Origin: Streptomyces sp. CB01373
GTDB lineage: Bacteria; Actinomycetota; Actinomycetes; Streptomycetales; Streptomycetaceae
DNA length: 64,000 nt
NCBI RefSeq assembly: GCF_002803075.1
Contig: NZ_NNBK01000002.1
Coordinates: forward strand, 124,001-188,000
Reading direction: 5' to 3'
Positions 17,365-28,766 of the stretch are shown here, one piece after another. The notes under the pieces were generated by a model that saw only the letters and a program-made list of their open reading frames with translations, did not search any database and was not told the origin of the DNA. Position 1 is the first letter of the stretch; every line of letters starts with the position of its first letter. Position numbers and translations under genes: made by a program.

Positions 17365-18668
17365 CTGTAGCCTCCGGAAGGCGTGTTCCAAGCTTCGCCC
17401 GAACCCGGCGCGTCGTAGGAGGCGCCGGGGGGTGTTTCATTGGCGGGACCGCTGTTGTACGTGTCGTTGGGGTTGTACGTGCCGTAGGGGGCGTTCGTCT
17501 CACCGGTGTTGTACACATCACGTCCGCCGTACGCGGGAGTGCCCGCGGCGGCGCCCGGATTGTTGTAGGCCGGGATGTTGTACCCCGTGTCGTTCAGCGG
17601 GTCGTAGGCCGACGGGGGCGCCTCACCGACCGGCGGCGGCGAGGGGATCGGCCAGCTGCCCGAGGTGCTGCCGGGGCCGTCCACGCGCGGCGCCGCACCC
17701 GCGGCCTGCGGGTCGAACGGAACGTTCATGCGCGCGGTCTGGTCGGCCGCGAAGGACTGCCCGGGCGGCGGCGTCGCGACGGTCCGGTAGGCGGCCGCGA
17801 AGCCGGGCTGGGGCTCCGCGGGGGTGTCGTACAGCGGGGAGGCGGGGCGCGGTCCGCGCGGCGCGGTCCTCGTCGCGTCGGCGCGCGGGGGCGTCGCGCC
17901 GCGTGCGTTCTCATAGCCCGCCAGTCCGGACTCCGAGACCCTGGCCCGGCTCGCGTCCAGGTCGTCCAGCTCCGGCCGCTCGCCGCCGCCCAGCACCGCC
18001 ATCAGCTGGTCGGCGAGCCTGCGCTTGACCGGGCGCGGCGCCGCGCGCACGGCCAGGGCCACGATGACGCCCAGCAGGGACAGGCCGTAGAGGATGAAGA
18101 AGATCGGCTTGGCCTCGCGGCCCGCGTACAGGCCGTGGATCAGCGCCGCGCACCAGGCCGGGTAGGCCAGCATGTGCATCGCCCGCCAGCGCGCCGCGAC
18201 CGGGGCGGGGGTGGCGAAGTTGCTGCGCAGCGCGCCGGTGATGCCGACGAAGATCATCAGCAGGCCGGCCAGGGAGCCGAGGCCCACCAGGCCCTCGATC
18301 CCGGTGAGACCGAGCGAGAACGGGACGACCGCGGCGATCAGCTGGGTGTGCCCCAGCACGATCTTGGTGGTGATGTGCACCAGGAGGAACGCGATCGAGG
18401 CGACCGCGGTGGTCCGGTGCACCGCCTGCCCCACGATCCGCTGGCGCGTGTTGAGGATGATCCGGTCCTGGGCGACCAGGCCCCAGATCACCGAGCAGCT
18501 GAGCGAGACGAGGGAGAGCACGCCCGCGCCGAAGTTCAGGAACTCGCGGAACTGGCTGCCTCCGGCCAGCACGACCACGGGTATGAGGAGCAGGACGACA
18601 GCCGACGCCACCCCATAGGCCGAGCGACCGGGTTTGGGGAGCGAGCTGTTACTGCGACGAGGGTTCAT
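17361..18668 (-). CDS. ferric-reductase-like (cytochrome b-type) membrane protein with long Pro/Gly/Asn-rich tail
   Basis: 435 aa. About six membrane helices occupy residues 15-210 (YGVASAVVLLLIPVVVLAGG, VLSLVSLSCSVIWGLVAQ, VASIAFLLVHITTKIVLGH, LGSLAGLLMIFVGITGALR, YPAWCAALIHGLYAG, IFFILYGLSLLGVIVALAV). Histidines in QAVHRTTA, LLVHITTKIVLGH, RAMHMLAYP and LIHGLY are placed as in haem-binding ferric-reductase-like domains. The remaining ~210 residues are disordered, rich in Pro, Tyr, Asn and Gly (YDPLNDTGYNIPAYNNPG). Coupled to the downstream flavoprotein gene. Start ATG 18668 with GGAG upstream. Confidence 0.78.
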   Translation of the reverse strand: MNPRRSNSSLPKPGRSAYGVASAVVLLLIPVVVLAGGSQFREFLNFGAGVLSLVSLSCSVIWGLVAQDRIILNTRQRIVGQAVHRTTAVASIAFLLVHITTKIVLGHTQLIAAVVPFSLGLTGIEGLVGLGSLAGLLMIFVGITGALRSNFATPAPVAARWRAMHMLAYPAWCAALIHGLYAGREAKPIFFILYGLSLLGVIVALAVRAAPRPVKRRLADQLMAVLGGGERPELDDLDASRARVSESGLAGYENARGATPPRADATRTAPRGPRPASPLYDTPAEPQPGFAAAYRTVATPPPGQSFAADQTARMNVPFDPQAAGAAPRVDGPGSTSGSWPIPSPPPVGEAPPSAYDPLNDTGYNIPAYNNPGAAAGTPAYGGRDVYNTGETNAPYGTYNPNDTYNSGPANETPPGASYDAPGSGEAWNTPSGGYR

Positions 18669-18823
18669 GGGGGCGACTCCGAGCGGTTCGGGAAAGCGGT
18701 CCCGAGCACGAACTCTAAGTGGCCCCAAACCGAGCAGTACGCCGTTTGAGTTATTGCGTTGTTATCAACGCCACAGCTGAGGCTCATGTTGTCCCCATAG
18801 GCTCCGTTACGCCGGGTTAACTT

Positions 18824-18848
18824 TGAACGATGTTCAGTTTTTCTGAAC
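18824..18848. promoter_or_regulatory. overlapping inverted repeats (TGAAC half-sites), candidate operator
   Basis: TGAAC-GAT-GTTCA (18824-18836) overlaps GTTCAG-TTTTT-CTGAAC (18832-18848) in the AT-richer region between the membrane cytochrome gene and leuS. Spacing differs from the actinobacterial LexA box (GAAC-N4-GTTC). Confidence 0.4.
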
Positions 18849-18938
18849 CTTCACCGACGGACCCCCGGTCCCTCACGGCTCGCCCAGGGCCGCGTCCCGT
18901 CCCGTGGACGCTCGTCGCCCCGGGCTCGACGCCTGCGG

Positions 18939-18944
18939 TACCCT
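18939..18944 (+). promoter_or_regulatory. -10 box for the leuS leader
   Basis: TACCCT ends 6 nt before the leader-peptide ATG at 18951, so the leader transcript would be leaderless. The same box and spacing occur at 8029. Confidence 0.5.
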
Positions 18945-18950
18945 GACGCC

Positions 18951-18989
18951 ATGCGTGCCGTACGCCTTCTGCTTAGCGAGCCGCGCTGA
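18951..18989 (+). CDS. leucine-rich leader peptide of the leuS attenuator
   Basis: Twelve codons reading [12 protein letters not shown], with three consecutive leucine codons (CTT-CTG-CTT; CTT is uncommon in streptomycete genes). It stops 127 bp before leuS and is followed by a hairpin ladder ending in a U-rich terminator. Ribosome stalling at the Leu codons when charged tRNA-Leu is scarce would favour the antiterminator. Leader peptides of this kind are known upstream of actinobacterial branched-chain amino-acid genes. Confidence 0.7.
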   Translation: MRAVRLLLSEPR

Positions 18990-19036
18990 TCAGTCCCGAC
19001 CGCCGGACCAACAGGACGGTCGGCATCGGCGCGGCG

Positions 19037-19061
19037 TCCCCTCCTGTGCGAGGGGATTTTT
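19037..19061 (+). terminator. intrinsic attenuator upstream of leuS
   Basis: TCCCCTC / GAGGGGA (7 bp, 6-nt loop) followed by five T residues. Competing pairings upstream: ACAGGA (19011-19016) with TCCTGT (19042-19047), GGACG (19014-19018) with CGTCC (19035-19039), and a CGACCG/CGGTCG hairpin at 18997-19022. Confidence 0.75.
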
Positions 19062-19116
19062 CGTTTCTGGAAAGTCGCAGCCGTGGGCAGAGACGATCGA
19101 TGGAGCTTTGAGGACC

Positions 19117-21990
<2,874 letters not shown>

Positions 21991-22049
21991 GCGTTCGTCC
22001 GTGGCGGGCGCGTGACGGCCGGGGCGTGAGTGCCTCGGGGTAGTCCCCT

Positions 22050-22092
22050 ACGGGCAGGTTCGGGGTTCTTGCGGAACCCGGGACCTGCCCGT
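22050..22092 (+). terminator. terminator hairpin after leuS
   Basis: ACGGGCAGGT (22050-22059) pairs with ACCTGCCCGT (22083-22092), with an inner GGGTTC/GAACCC stem. No U-run follows. Confidence 0.6.
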
Positions 22093-22150
22093 TGCGTTTA
22101 CCGTTGAAGGGCGGCGCGACCTGTGCCGCGCCAGCCGGAGGAGGAGCGCC

Positions 22151-22906
22151 GTGGAAACAGTCGTCACCGTCCTCGTCCTCCTCTTCGTGGTCTTCGTGGC
22201 GCTCGGCGTCTTCGCCGCGGTGAAGGTGGTCGGGGCCGCCAAGCGCAGTGTGGACCGCACCATCACCCAGGCCCGCCGCACGGTCGAGGACCACACACTG
22301 CGGGCCAAGTCCTTCGCCCAGCCCGGCCCGGCGGGCGAACTGGCCCAGCTCCGGCTCACCCTGCGCACCTCGATGCGCGCCACCCAGGACGCCCTGTACG
22401 CGGGCGTGCGCGAGGACGAGTCCCTCAAGGAGTCCATCGCCCTGTTCGAGCGGCTCAGCGCGCACGGGCGCGAACTGGACACGGACCTCAAGCGACTGGA
22501 GGCCGACCCGGACCGGGCGACGCTCAGCGAGCGGCTTCCGGTTCTGCGTGAACGCACCCGGCGCATCACGGAGTCGGCCGAGTCGCTGCGCTGGGCGGCC
22601 CGCGACCGCGCCCGCCGCTTCGCCGACGACGACCTGGACACACTGAGCGCCCAGATCGACATGGAGGCCGGCGCGCTGCGCCACTGGACCACGGCCGAGC
22701 CGACGACCGAGCACACGACCGGGGCGGCCGGACCGGCGGCCGGGCGGACGGCCGCGTCCCCGGCCCCCGGGGCGGATTCGCCCACCTGGTCCGGGGCCCG
22801 GCGGCAGGCCTCCGCCGAGGAGCCGGCCCGGCCGGCCATCACCCCGTCGGGCCGTCGCCCCGCCTACCCGTGGCAGAAGAAGCCCCGCCCCGAGAGCACG
22901 ACTTGA
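22151..22906 (+). CDS. membrane-anchored coiled-coil protein
   Basis: 251 aa, GTG start after GGAGGAGGAG. One N-terminal membrane helix (VVTVLVLLFVVFVALGVFAAV, residues 4-24) is followed by ~150 residues of charged alpha-helical, probably coiled-coil sequence (KSVDRTITQ-like start, LFERLSAHGRELDTDLKRL) and a disordered Ala/Pro/Thr tail ending YPWQKKPRPESTT. Likely anchored with the helix out or in the cytoplasm; no catalytic motif. Function unknown. Confidence 0.75.
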   Translation: METVVTVLVLLFVVFVALGVFAAVKVVGAAKRSVDRTITQARRTVEDHTLRAKSFAQPGPAGELAQLRLTLRTSMRATQDALYAGVREDESLKESIALFERLSAHGRELDTDLKRLEADPDRATLSERLPVLRERTRRITESAESLRWAARDRARRFADDDLDTLSAQIDMEAGALRHWTTAEPTTEHTTGAAGPAAGRTAASPAPGADSPTWSGARRQASAEEPARPAITPSGRRPAYPWQKKPRPESTT

Positions 22907-22977
22907 TTCACGGCCCCGATCCGGCCACACCTGACCCGGTGAGAGGGGCTGGGCTGCCGTCGGGGCACTACGGCAGG

Positions 22978-22983
22978 TAACCT
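22978..22983 (+). promoter_or_regulatory. -10 box of a leaderless promoter for degV-like gene
   Basis: TAACCT lies 7 nt before ATG 22991; no ribosome site is present. Confidence 0.45.
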
Positions 22984-22990
22984 CCAGCTC

Positions 22991-23836
22991 ATGTCCCGCC
23001 ATGTCGCGATCGTCACCGATTCAACGGCCTACCTGCCGCCGTGGACGATGGAGCGCCACGGCATCACCGCGGTTCCGCTGACCGTGGTCCTCGGCGACCA
23101 GGCGCTCGAAGAGGGCACCGAGATCTCGACGCGCTCCCTCGCGCAGGCGCTGCAGAAGCGGCGGTTCGTCACCACCTCGCGCCCCAGCCCCCAGCAGTTC
23201 GCCGAGACCTACCGCACAGTCGCGGAGTCCGGCGCGAGCGGCATCGTCTCCCTGCATCTGTCCGCGGAACTCTCCGGCACGTACGACGCCGCGGTGCTGG
23301 CCGCGCGTGAGGCGCCGGTGCCGGTACGGGTGGTGGACACCGGGATGGTCGCGATGGCGCTCGGCTTCTGCGCCCTGGCCGCGGCCGAGACCGCGGAGGC
23401 CGGCGGCACGGTGGACGAGGCGGTCGCGGCCGCCGAGAAGCGTGCCGCGGGCACCTCCGCCTTCTTCTACGTCGACACCCTCGACTATCTGCGCCGCGGC
23501 GGCCGTATCGGCGCGGCGCAGGCGCTGCTGGGTTCCGCGCTCGCCGTGAAACCGCTGCTCCAGTTGCAGGACGGCCGTATCGAGCTCCTGGAGAAGGTGC
23601 GTACCGCCTCGAGGGCGATCGCCCGGCTCGAGGAGATCGTGGCCGAGCGCGCGGGTGGGGCGGACGTCGATGTCGCCGTCCACCATCTCGCCGCCCCCGA
23701 ACGGGCGTCGGCCCTCGCGGACCGGCTGCGCACCCGGGTGTCCGGCCTGGCCGACCTGCATGTCAGCGAGGTCGGGGCGGTGATCGGCGCGCACACCGGA
23801 CCGGGGCTGCTGGCGGTCGTGGTCTCGCCCCGCTGA
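22991..23836 (+). CDS. DegV-family fatty-acid-binding protein
   Basis: 281 aa. N-terminus VAIVTDSTAYLPPWTMERHGI, the TTSRPSPQQF motif, GIVSLHLSAELSGTYDAA and FFYVDTLDYLRRGGRIGAAQALLG are standard DegV/FakB signatures; the C-terminus HTGPGLLAVVV closes the fold. In Firmicutes, FakB proteins present fatty acids to the FakA kinase. A kinase partner is not in this window, so the role here is open. Confidence 0.92.
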   Translation: MSRHVAIVTDSTAYLPPWTMERHGITAVPLTVVLGDQALEEGTEISTRSLAQALQKRRFVTTSRPSPQQFAETYRTVAESGASGIVSLHLSAELSGTYDAAVLAAREAPVPVRVVDTGMVAMALGFCALAAAETAEAGGTVDEAVAAAEKRAAGTSAFFYVDTLDYLRRGGRIGAAQALLGSALAVKPLLQLQDGRIELLEKVRTASRAIARLEEIVAERAGGADVDVAVHHLAAPERASALADRLRTRVSGLADLHVSEVGAVIGAHTGPGLLAVVVSPR

Positions 23837-23853
23837 CCCGTACGGGTGAGTGA

Positions 23854-23865
23854 GTTGTCCACAAC
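23854..23865. promoter_or_regulatory. palindromic DnaA-box-like site upstream of comEA
   Basis: GTTGTCCACAAC contains TTGTCCACA, the streptomycete DnaA-box consensus, on both strands. It lies 79 bp before the comEA start. Confidence 0.4.
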
Positions 23866-23932
23866 TGGGGGGTAGTCCCCGGAAATTGAGCAAGATCATC
23901 GCGTGTGTGCCGGGTTGCCGGATGCTCCTGGC

Positions 23933-25870
23933 ATGGCACTTCGATCACGCTCACGCACAGCGGCGGCGACCAGCGGCCCGGGCCGCGCCCCCGATTCGGA
24001 CGGCCGCACCCGCCACCGCCGCCCACCGGCCCGCCTGGGCTCTCAGGCCTCTGCGGAGGACCTGCACCGGCGCGCGCGGACGCTGTTCGCCGAACGCGCC
24101 GCGCGGACCGGGGAGCCGGGTAGCGGCTTCCCGGGAGCGGAGCACAGGTACGGGACCGGCTGTGACGGTTCTGAGGGCCCTGATGGTCCTGGCGGCCCTG
24201 AGAGTTCTGACGGCGTTGACCTGATGCCGCCGACGCGGCCGCTGCGACCCAGGCCGTCCTGGGCCGCTGCGCCTCCGAACCGGAACGCCCGCCCACCGGA
24301 CGAGCCACACCCGCCACCGAGCCGCCGCCGTACGGAGGCGTGCGCGCCGCCGGAGGCACTCTGGCCGCCGAGCCGGGCGGCCGCGGGACGGCTTGCGGTG
24401 GGCGGCAACGAGTCGGCCGGCATGGCGGATGCGGGCCTTGGCGTGGTGCGGAAGTCAGGCGCGGCGGGCGCGGGTCCGCTTGCCGTGGGTGACAAGGCTT
24501 CGAGTGCCTTGGACCACGGGGGATTTGCCGCCGTGCGTGAGGTGGGCCCGGCTGCCGCGGGCCCGCTCGCGGTGGGCGATACGGCCCCGACTGTTCCGGC
24601 CGACGTTGGTACTGCCGTGAGTGAGCCGAGTGCGGCGGCTGCGGGTCCGCCCGTGATGGGTGGTGCGGATTCGACTGGCTTGGGTGAGGCGGGCTTTCTC
24701 GCCGTGCGAGAGGTGGGTCCGGCTGCGGTGGCCGATGGCGGGCTGGTCCGCGCGAGCAGGGCAGTCGCGGCCCGAGCCGCCGGTGCGGCGGCGGTCGGCG
24801 GTTGGGCCACCGGCATGGCCGGTGCGGGCTCGGTTGCGATTGGCAGAGGGGCGGCCGGTGTGATCGGCGCCCGCTCGGCTGTGGTGGCCGACGGGGGTTT
24901 GGCAGACGTGGGTCCGGCCGTCCCGGGCCGCGCGAACTCCGGCGCGGTGAGGGAAGTGCCCTGCTCAGCCATGGCGGTTGGGGTGGGCCCGGTGGCGGCG
25001 GGCCGGGCGAGCGCGGCGGGCGTGGCTGTGCGGGGCACCGTGGAGGCGGGCGCACGGAGTGCCCCGGAGACGGGCCTGCGGGGTGCCTCGGGGGCGGACG
25101 GCGGCGCCGAGGTGGCGCTCGTGGGTCCTGCCGTGGCGCCGGACTGGCGGGAGCGGGCCGGGGCCGCGGTGCGCGAGCGGATGCCGTTGTGGTTGCAGAC
25201 GCGGTGCGGGCTGGAGCGCAGGAACGTGGTCGCGCTCACCGTACTGTTCGCCGTCGCCGCGCTCTTCGCCGTGCAGCACTTCTGGAGCGGCCGTACGCAG
25301 ACGGTCCAGGCACCCGAGGTGATGCGTGCCGTGGCTCCCCACGAGGAGCAGGGACGGGACAAGGCCGCCCAGGCCGGGGCCCCGGTCACCGCGCGGGGCC
25401 CCGCGGCGTCCCCCGGCACGGAGATCGTGGTGGACGTCAGTGGCAAGGTCCGGAGCCCCGGGATCCAGCACCTGCCGGCCGGTTCGCGGGTCGCCGACGC
25501 GCTCCAGGCGGCCGGTGGGGTGCGCCCTGGCACCAACACCGACGGCCTCAACCGGGCCCGCTTCCTCGTGGACGGCGAACACGTCGTCGTCGGCGGCCCG
25601 GCCCCCGCCGCCGCACCGGATGCCCCCGGGCCGGGACCAGCCGGAGCGTCCGGTACGGATAGCGCGGGCACGTCCACCGCGCCGGTCGCCCTCAGCACGG
25701 CCACCGCGGAACAGTTGCAGACCCTGCCCGGCGTCGGTCCGGTGCTGGCCCGGCGCATCATCGACTACCGCACGCAGCACGGCGGCTTCCGCTCGGTGGA
25801 CCAACTGCGTCAGGTCAGTGGCATCGGCACCCGCCGCTTCGCCGATCTGCGCGACCTGGTCAGCCCATGA
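23933..25870 (+). CDS. comEA: ComEA-like DNA-binding competence protein with extended repetitive N-terminus
   Basis: 645 aa, about three times the usual ComEA length. Residues ~1-410 are low complexity: first Pro/Arg/Ala-rich, then imperfect repeats around GPLAVGD, GFAAVREVGP and related phrases. A membrane helix follows (NVVALTVLFAVAALFAVQHFW), then a SLBB domain (EIVVDVSGKVRSPGIQHLPAG) and a C-terminal helix-hairpin-helix DNA-binding domain (LQTLPGVGPVLARRIIDYR, LRQVSGIGTRRFADL). It should bind DNA at the membrane and pass it to ComEC, whose gene overlaps its stop. ATG 23933 (MALRSRSR) is chosen over GTG 23903; neither has a clear ribosome site. Confidence 0.88.
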   Translation: MALRSRSRTAAATSGPGRAPDSDGRTRHRRPPARLGSQASAEDLHRRARTLFAERAARTGEPGSGFPGAEHRYGTGCDGSEGPDGPGGPESSDGVDLMPPTRPLRPRPSWAAAPPNRNARPPDEPHPPPSRRRTEACAPPEALWPPSRAAAGRLAVGGNESAGMADAGLGVVRKSGAAGAGPLAVGDKASSALDHGGFAAVREVGPAAAGPLAVGDTAPTVPADVGTAVSEPSAAAAGPPVMGGADSTGLGEAGFLAVREVGPAAVADGGLVRASRAVAARAAGAAAVGGWATGMAGAGSVAIGRGAAGVIGARSAVVADGGLADVGPAVPGRANSGAVREVPCSAMAVGVGPVAAGRASAAGVAVRGTVEAGARSAPETGLRGASGADGGAEVALVGPAVAPDWRERAGAAVRERMPLWLQTRCGLERRNVVALTVLFAVAALFAVQHFWSGRTQTVQAPEVMRAVAPHEEQGRDKAAQAGAPVTARGPAASPGTEIVVDVSGKVRSPGIQHLPAGSRVADALQAAGGVRPGTNTDGLNRARFLVDGEHVVVGGPAPAAAPDAPGPGPAGASGTDSAGTSTAPVALSTATAEQLQTLPGVGPVLARRIIDYRTQHGGFRSVDQLRQVSGIGTRRFADLRDLVSP

Positions 25871-28560
25871 GCCCGCACACCGCCCCCGACACCGATGCCG
25901 GGCGAGAGCCCGCGCTTCCCGGCCGCACGACCCCGGCCGAGCCCGCGCCCGACCCGTCCCACACCCGCCCGGAGGTGCATGCCGCCTCCGGCAAGCGACT
26001 GGGAGCCGCCCACCCCCGGCAGGAAGGACCGGTGGACCTCCGGCTCGTCCCACCCGCCCTCGCGGCCTGGGCGACGGCGGCGGTGGCGCTGGACGCCTCC
26101 ACGGGCCGGGTGACCGGCTTCGTGGTCGTCTGCCTCGCCACCGCCGTAATCCTGCTCTGCCGGCGCGGCGGAAGACGGAGAACACCCGCGACGGGGCAGT
26201 CGCCCGCCCCAGCCGCAGGGCGGCCCCGGTCGCATGCCTCGTGGACGCGTACCTCCGCTGCCGCAGTGCTGCTCGCCGCCGCCGCGGCAGCCGTGTCCGC
26301 AGGGCTTCACGGGGCGGATGTGCGCCGGGGTCCGGTGCCCGCTCTGGCACGGCAGTTCGCCACGGTGACCGCCGAGGTGGAACTGACCTCCGACCCCCGG
26401 CTCACCCGCCCCCGGATCCGCGGCGACCGCCAGGCACCCGCCTCCGTACGGATGGACGCCGAGGTGCTGCGCGTCGACCGTCCAGGTTCGGCGGCGGCCG
26501 TGGCGACCCGGACTCCGGTACTGATCCTCGTCAACACCGGTTCACAGGCGGCGGCCCGCGCCGAGAGCCCGTCAGGGGGCCATGTGCCGGGCGGGCACGG
26601 CGGACGCCCCGCGGAAGAGGCGCAGCGCTCACCCTGGCTCGGGCTGCTGCCGTCCACGCGGCTGAGAGTGACCGCGCGGCTGGAGCCCCCGATGACGGGC
26701 GGCGACCGGATCGCGGCGGTCCTCCGGGTCCGGGACCGGGCGGCGCCCGAGGTGGTGGCCGAGCCGTCCGCGCCGCAGCGGCTGGCGGGCCGGCTGCGCG
26801 CCGGGCTGCGGGAGGCGACCGACGGCCTGCCGCCGGACGCGCGGGCCCTGCTGCCGGGACTGGTCGTCGGAGACACCTCGCGGATCAGCCTCGAACTCGA
26901 CGAGGCGTTCAAGGCGACGGACCTCACCCACCTCCTGGCCGTCTCCGAGAGCAACCTCACCATCCTCCTCGTCCTGCTCCTGGGGCCACCGGGCCTGGCC
27001 CAGCGGGTGGAGCGCCGTGGCCTGGCGCCGCGGCTCGGCCTCACCCTGCGCGGCACCGCGCTGCTCGGAGCCGCGCTCACTCTGGGGTTCGTCGTCGTGT
27101 GCCGGCCCGACCCGAGTGTGCTGCGGGCCGCGGCCTGCGGAGCGGTGGCACTGCTCGCCCTCGCGACCGGGCGCCGCAGATCTCTGCTTGCCGCCCTGGC
27201 GACGGCCGTTCTGCTGCTGGTGCTCTACGACCCATGGCTGTCGCGCAGTTACGGCTTCCTGCTGTCGGTGCTGGCCACCGGGGCCCTGCTCACCCTCGCG
27301 CCCCGCTGGAGCGCGGCGCTGCGCCGGCGCCGGGTGCCCGCCCGGGCGGCCGAGGCGCTGGCCGCGGCGGCAGCGGCGCAGGCGCTGTGCGCGCCCGTCG
27401 TCGTCCTGTTGTCGGCCCGGGTGAGCCTGGTGGCGGTGCCGTGCAACCTGCTCGCGGAGGCCGCCGTCGCGCCCGCCACGGTGCTGGGTTTCGCGGCGCT
27501 GGCGACGGCGACGCTCGCGATGCCGGTGGCGAAGGCGCTCGCCTGGTGCGCGAGTTGGCCGGCCGGATGGATCGCGGACGTGGCCAGGACCGGGGCGGCC
27601 CAGCCCGGCGGGGGAGTGGACTGGCCGGACAGCTGGACCGGTGCGCTGCTGCTGGCCCTCGTCACGGCGGTAGCCGTGCTCGTGGGCCGGCGGCTGCTGA
27701 GACACCCCTGGGTCTGTGCGGTCTGCGGGGTGCTGCTCCTGCTGGTGGTCGTACAGCCGCCGCCGCTGACCCGGGTGATCACCGGCTGGCCGCCGCCGGG
27801 CTGGCGGTTCGCGATGTGCGACGTGGGGCAGGGCGACGCGACGGTGCTCGCCGCGGGTCACGGCGCCGGTGTGGTCGTGGACGCCGGACCCGACCCGACG
27901 CTGGTGGACCACTGCCTGCGCAAGCTCGGCGTCACCAGGGTCCCGCTGGTCGTGCTGACCCACTTCCACGCCGACCACGTGGCCGGCCTGCCGGGCGTAC
28001 TGCGCGGACGTGCGGTGGGCGCGATCGAGACGACCGGGTACGAAGAACCCGCGCAGCAGGCCGAGTTCGTACGGCGGGAGGCGGCCCGCCGCGGCATTCC
28101 GCTCACCCACGCCGGTGCCGGTGAGCAGCGCGGCACCGGCGACCTGACCTGGCAGTTCCTGTGGCCGCCACCGTCCCCCGCCCCGGACCCGGACGGACCC
28201 AACGACGCCAGCGTCACACTGCTCGTCCGCTCCGGCGGACTGCGGCTGCTGCTCCTGGGCGACCTCGAACCCCCGGCCCAGCAGGCGCTGTTGGACTCAC
28301 CGGTGAGCGCGCGACTGGCGGGCGTGGACGTGCTCAAGGTCGCCCATCACGGCTCGGCGTTCCAGAGCCCGGACCTGATACGTGTGGCGGCCCCGCGCCT
28401 GGCCCTGATCTCCTGCGGCGCGGACAACCCCTACGGGCACCCGGCTGCTCCCACCGTCGCGGCGCTGCGGGCGCTGGGCGCGGTGGTGCTGCGCACGGAC
28501 CGGGACGGGGCGCTCGCGGTGACCGGGGCGGGTGCGGGAATGCGGGTGGCGCGGGACTGA
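25867..28560 (+). CDS. comEC: ComEC/Rec2 family DNA-uptake channel protein
   Basis: 897 aa. Hydrophobic N-terminal half with two helices near residue 60-85 and 120-140, the competence domain (LLPGLVVGDTSRISLELDEA, HLLAVSESNLTILLVLLLG), further helices, and a C-terminal metallo-beta-lactamase domain (CDVGQGDATVLA, LTHFHADHVAGLPG, KVAHHGSAFQSPDL). It forms the inner-membrane channel for single-stranded DNA, with the MBL domain as the presumed nuclease. Its ATG overlaps the comEA TGA (ATGA). Natural competence is not established in Streptomyces, so the present-day role is uncertain. Confidence 0.94.
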   Translation: MSPHTAPDTDAGREPALPGRTTPAEPAPDPSHTRPEVHAASGKRLGAAHPRQEGPVDLRLVPPALAAWATAAVALDASTGRVTGFVVVCLATAVILLCRRGGRRRTPATGQSPAPAAGRPRSHASWTRTSAAAVLLAAAAAAVSAGLHGADVRRGPVPALARQFATVTAEVELTSDPRLTRPRIRGDRQAPASVRMDAEVLRVDRPGSAAAVATRTPVLILVNTGSQAAARAESPSGGHVPGGHGGRPAEEAQRSPWLGLLPSTRLRVTARLEPPMTGGDRIAAVLRVRDRAAPEVVAEPSAPQRLAGRLRAGLREATDGLPPDARALLPGLVVGDTSRISLELDEAFKATDLTHLLAVSESNLTILLVLLLGPPGLAQRVERRGLAPRLGLTLRGTALLGAALTLGFVVVCRPDPSVLRAAACGAVALLALATGRRRSLLAALATAVLLLVLYDPWLSRSYGFLLSVLATGALLTLAPRWSAALRRRRVPARAAEALAAAAAAQALCAPVVVLLSARVSLVAVPCNLLAEAAVAPATVLGFAALATATLAMPVAKALAWCASWPAGWIADVARTGAAQPGGGVDWPDSWTGALLLALVTAVAVLVGRRLLRHPWVCAVCGVLLLLVVVQPPPLTRVITGWPPPGWRFAMCDVGQGDATVLAAGHGAGVVVDAGPDPTLVDHCLRKLGVTRVPLVVLTHFHADHVAGLPGVLRGRAVGAIETTGYEEPAQQAEFVRREAARRGIPLTHAGAGEQRGTGDLTWQFLWPPPSPAPDPDGPNDASVTLLVRSGGLRLLLLGDLEPPAQQALLDSPVSARLAGVDVLKVAHHGSAFQSPDLIRVAAPRLALISCGADNPYGHPAAPTVAALRALGAVVLRTDRDGALAVTGAGAGMRVARD

Positions 28561-28766
28561 GCGCCGGGCTGTGCGCCGACTGTGGGGAAAGTGAGGTGAA
28601 ATTGTTTGTTTTCTGTCAATGAGAGGCCAGTTGCTTCTCCTTGCGTGCTGTCCCACGGCATGTGTCGGATTCTCGTGATGTGGCCTCGTGTTGCCTGGAA
28701 TGCCCTGTTGGTGATCGAATACTTCTTCGGCAATGGAAATGTCGAGGCATGCATGGGGTGGCGCAG

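Noticed and set aside
18824..18836. LexA (SOS) box
   Set aside because: The half-sites are spaced by 3 bp, not the 4 bp of the actinobacterial GAAC-N4-GTTC consensus, and no SOS gene is adjacent.
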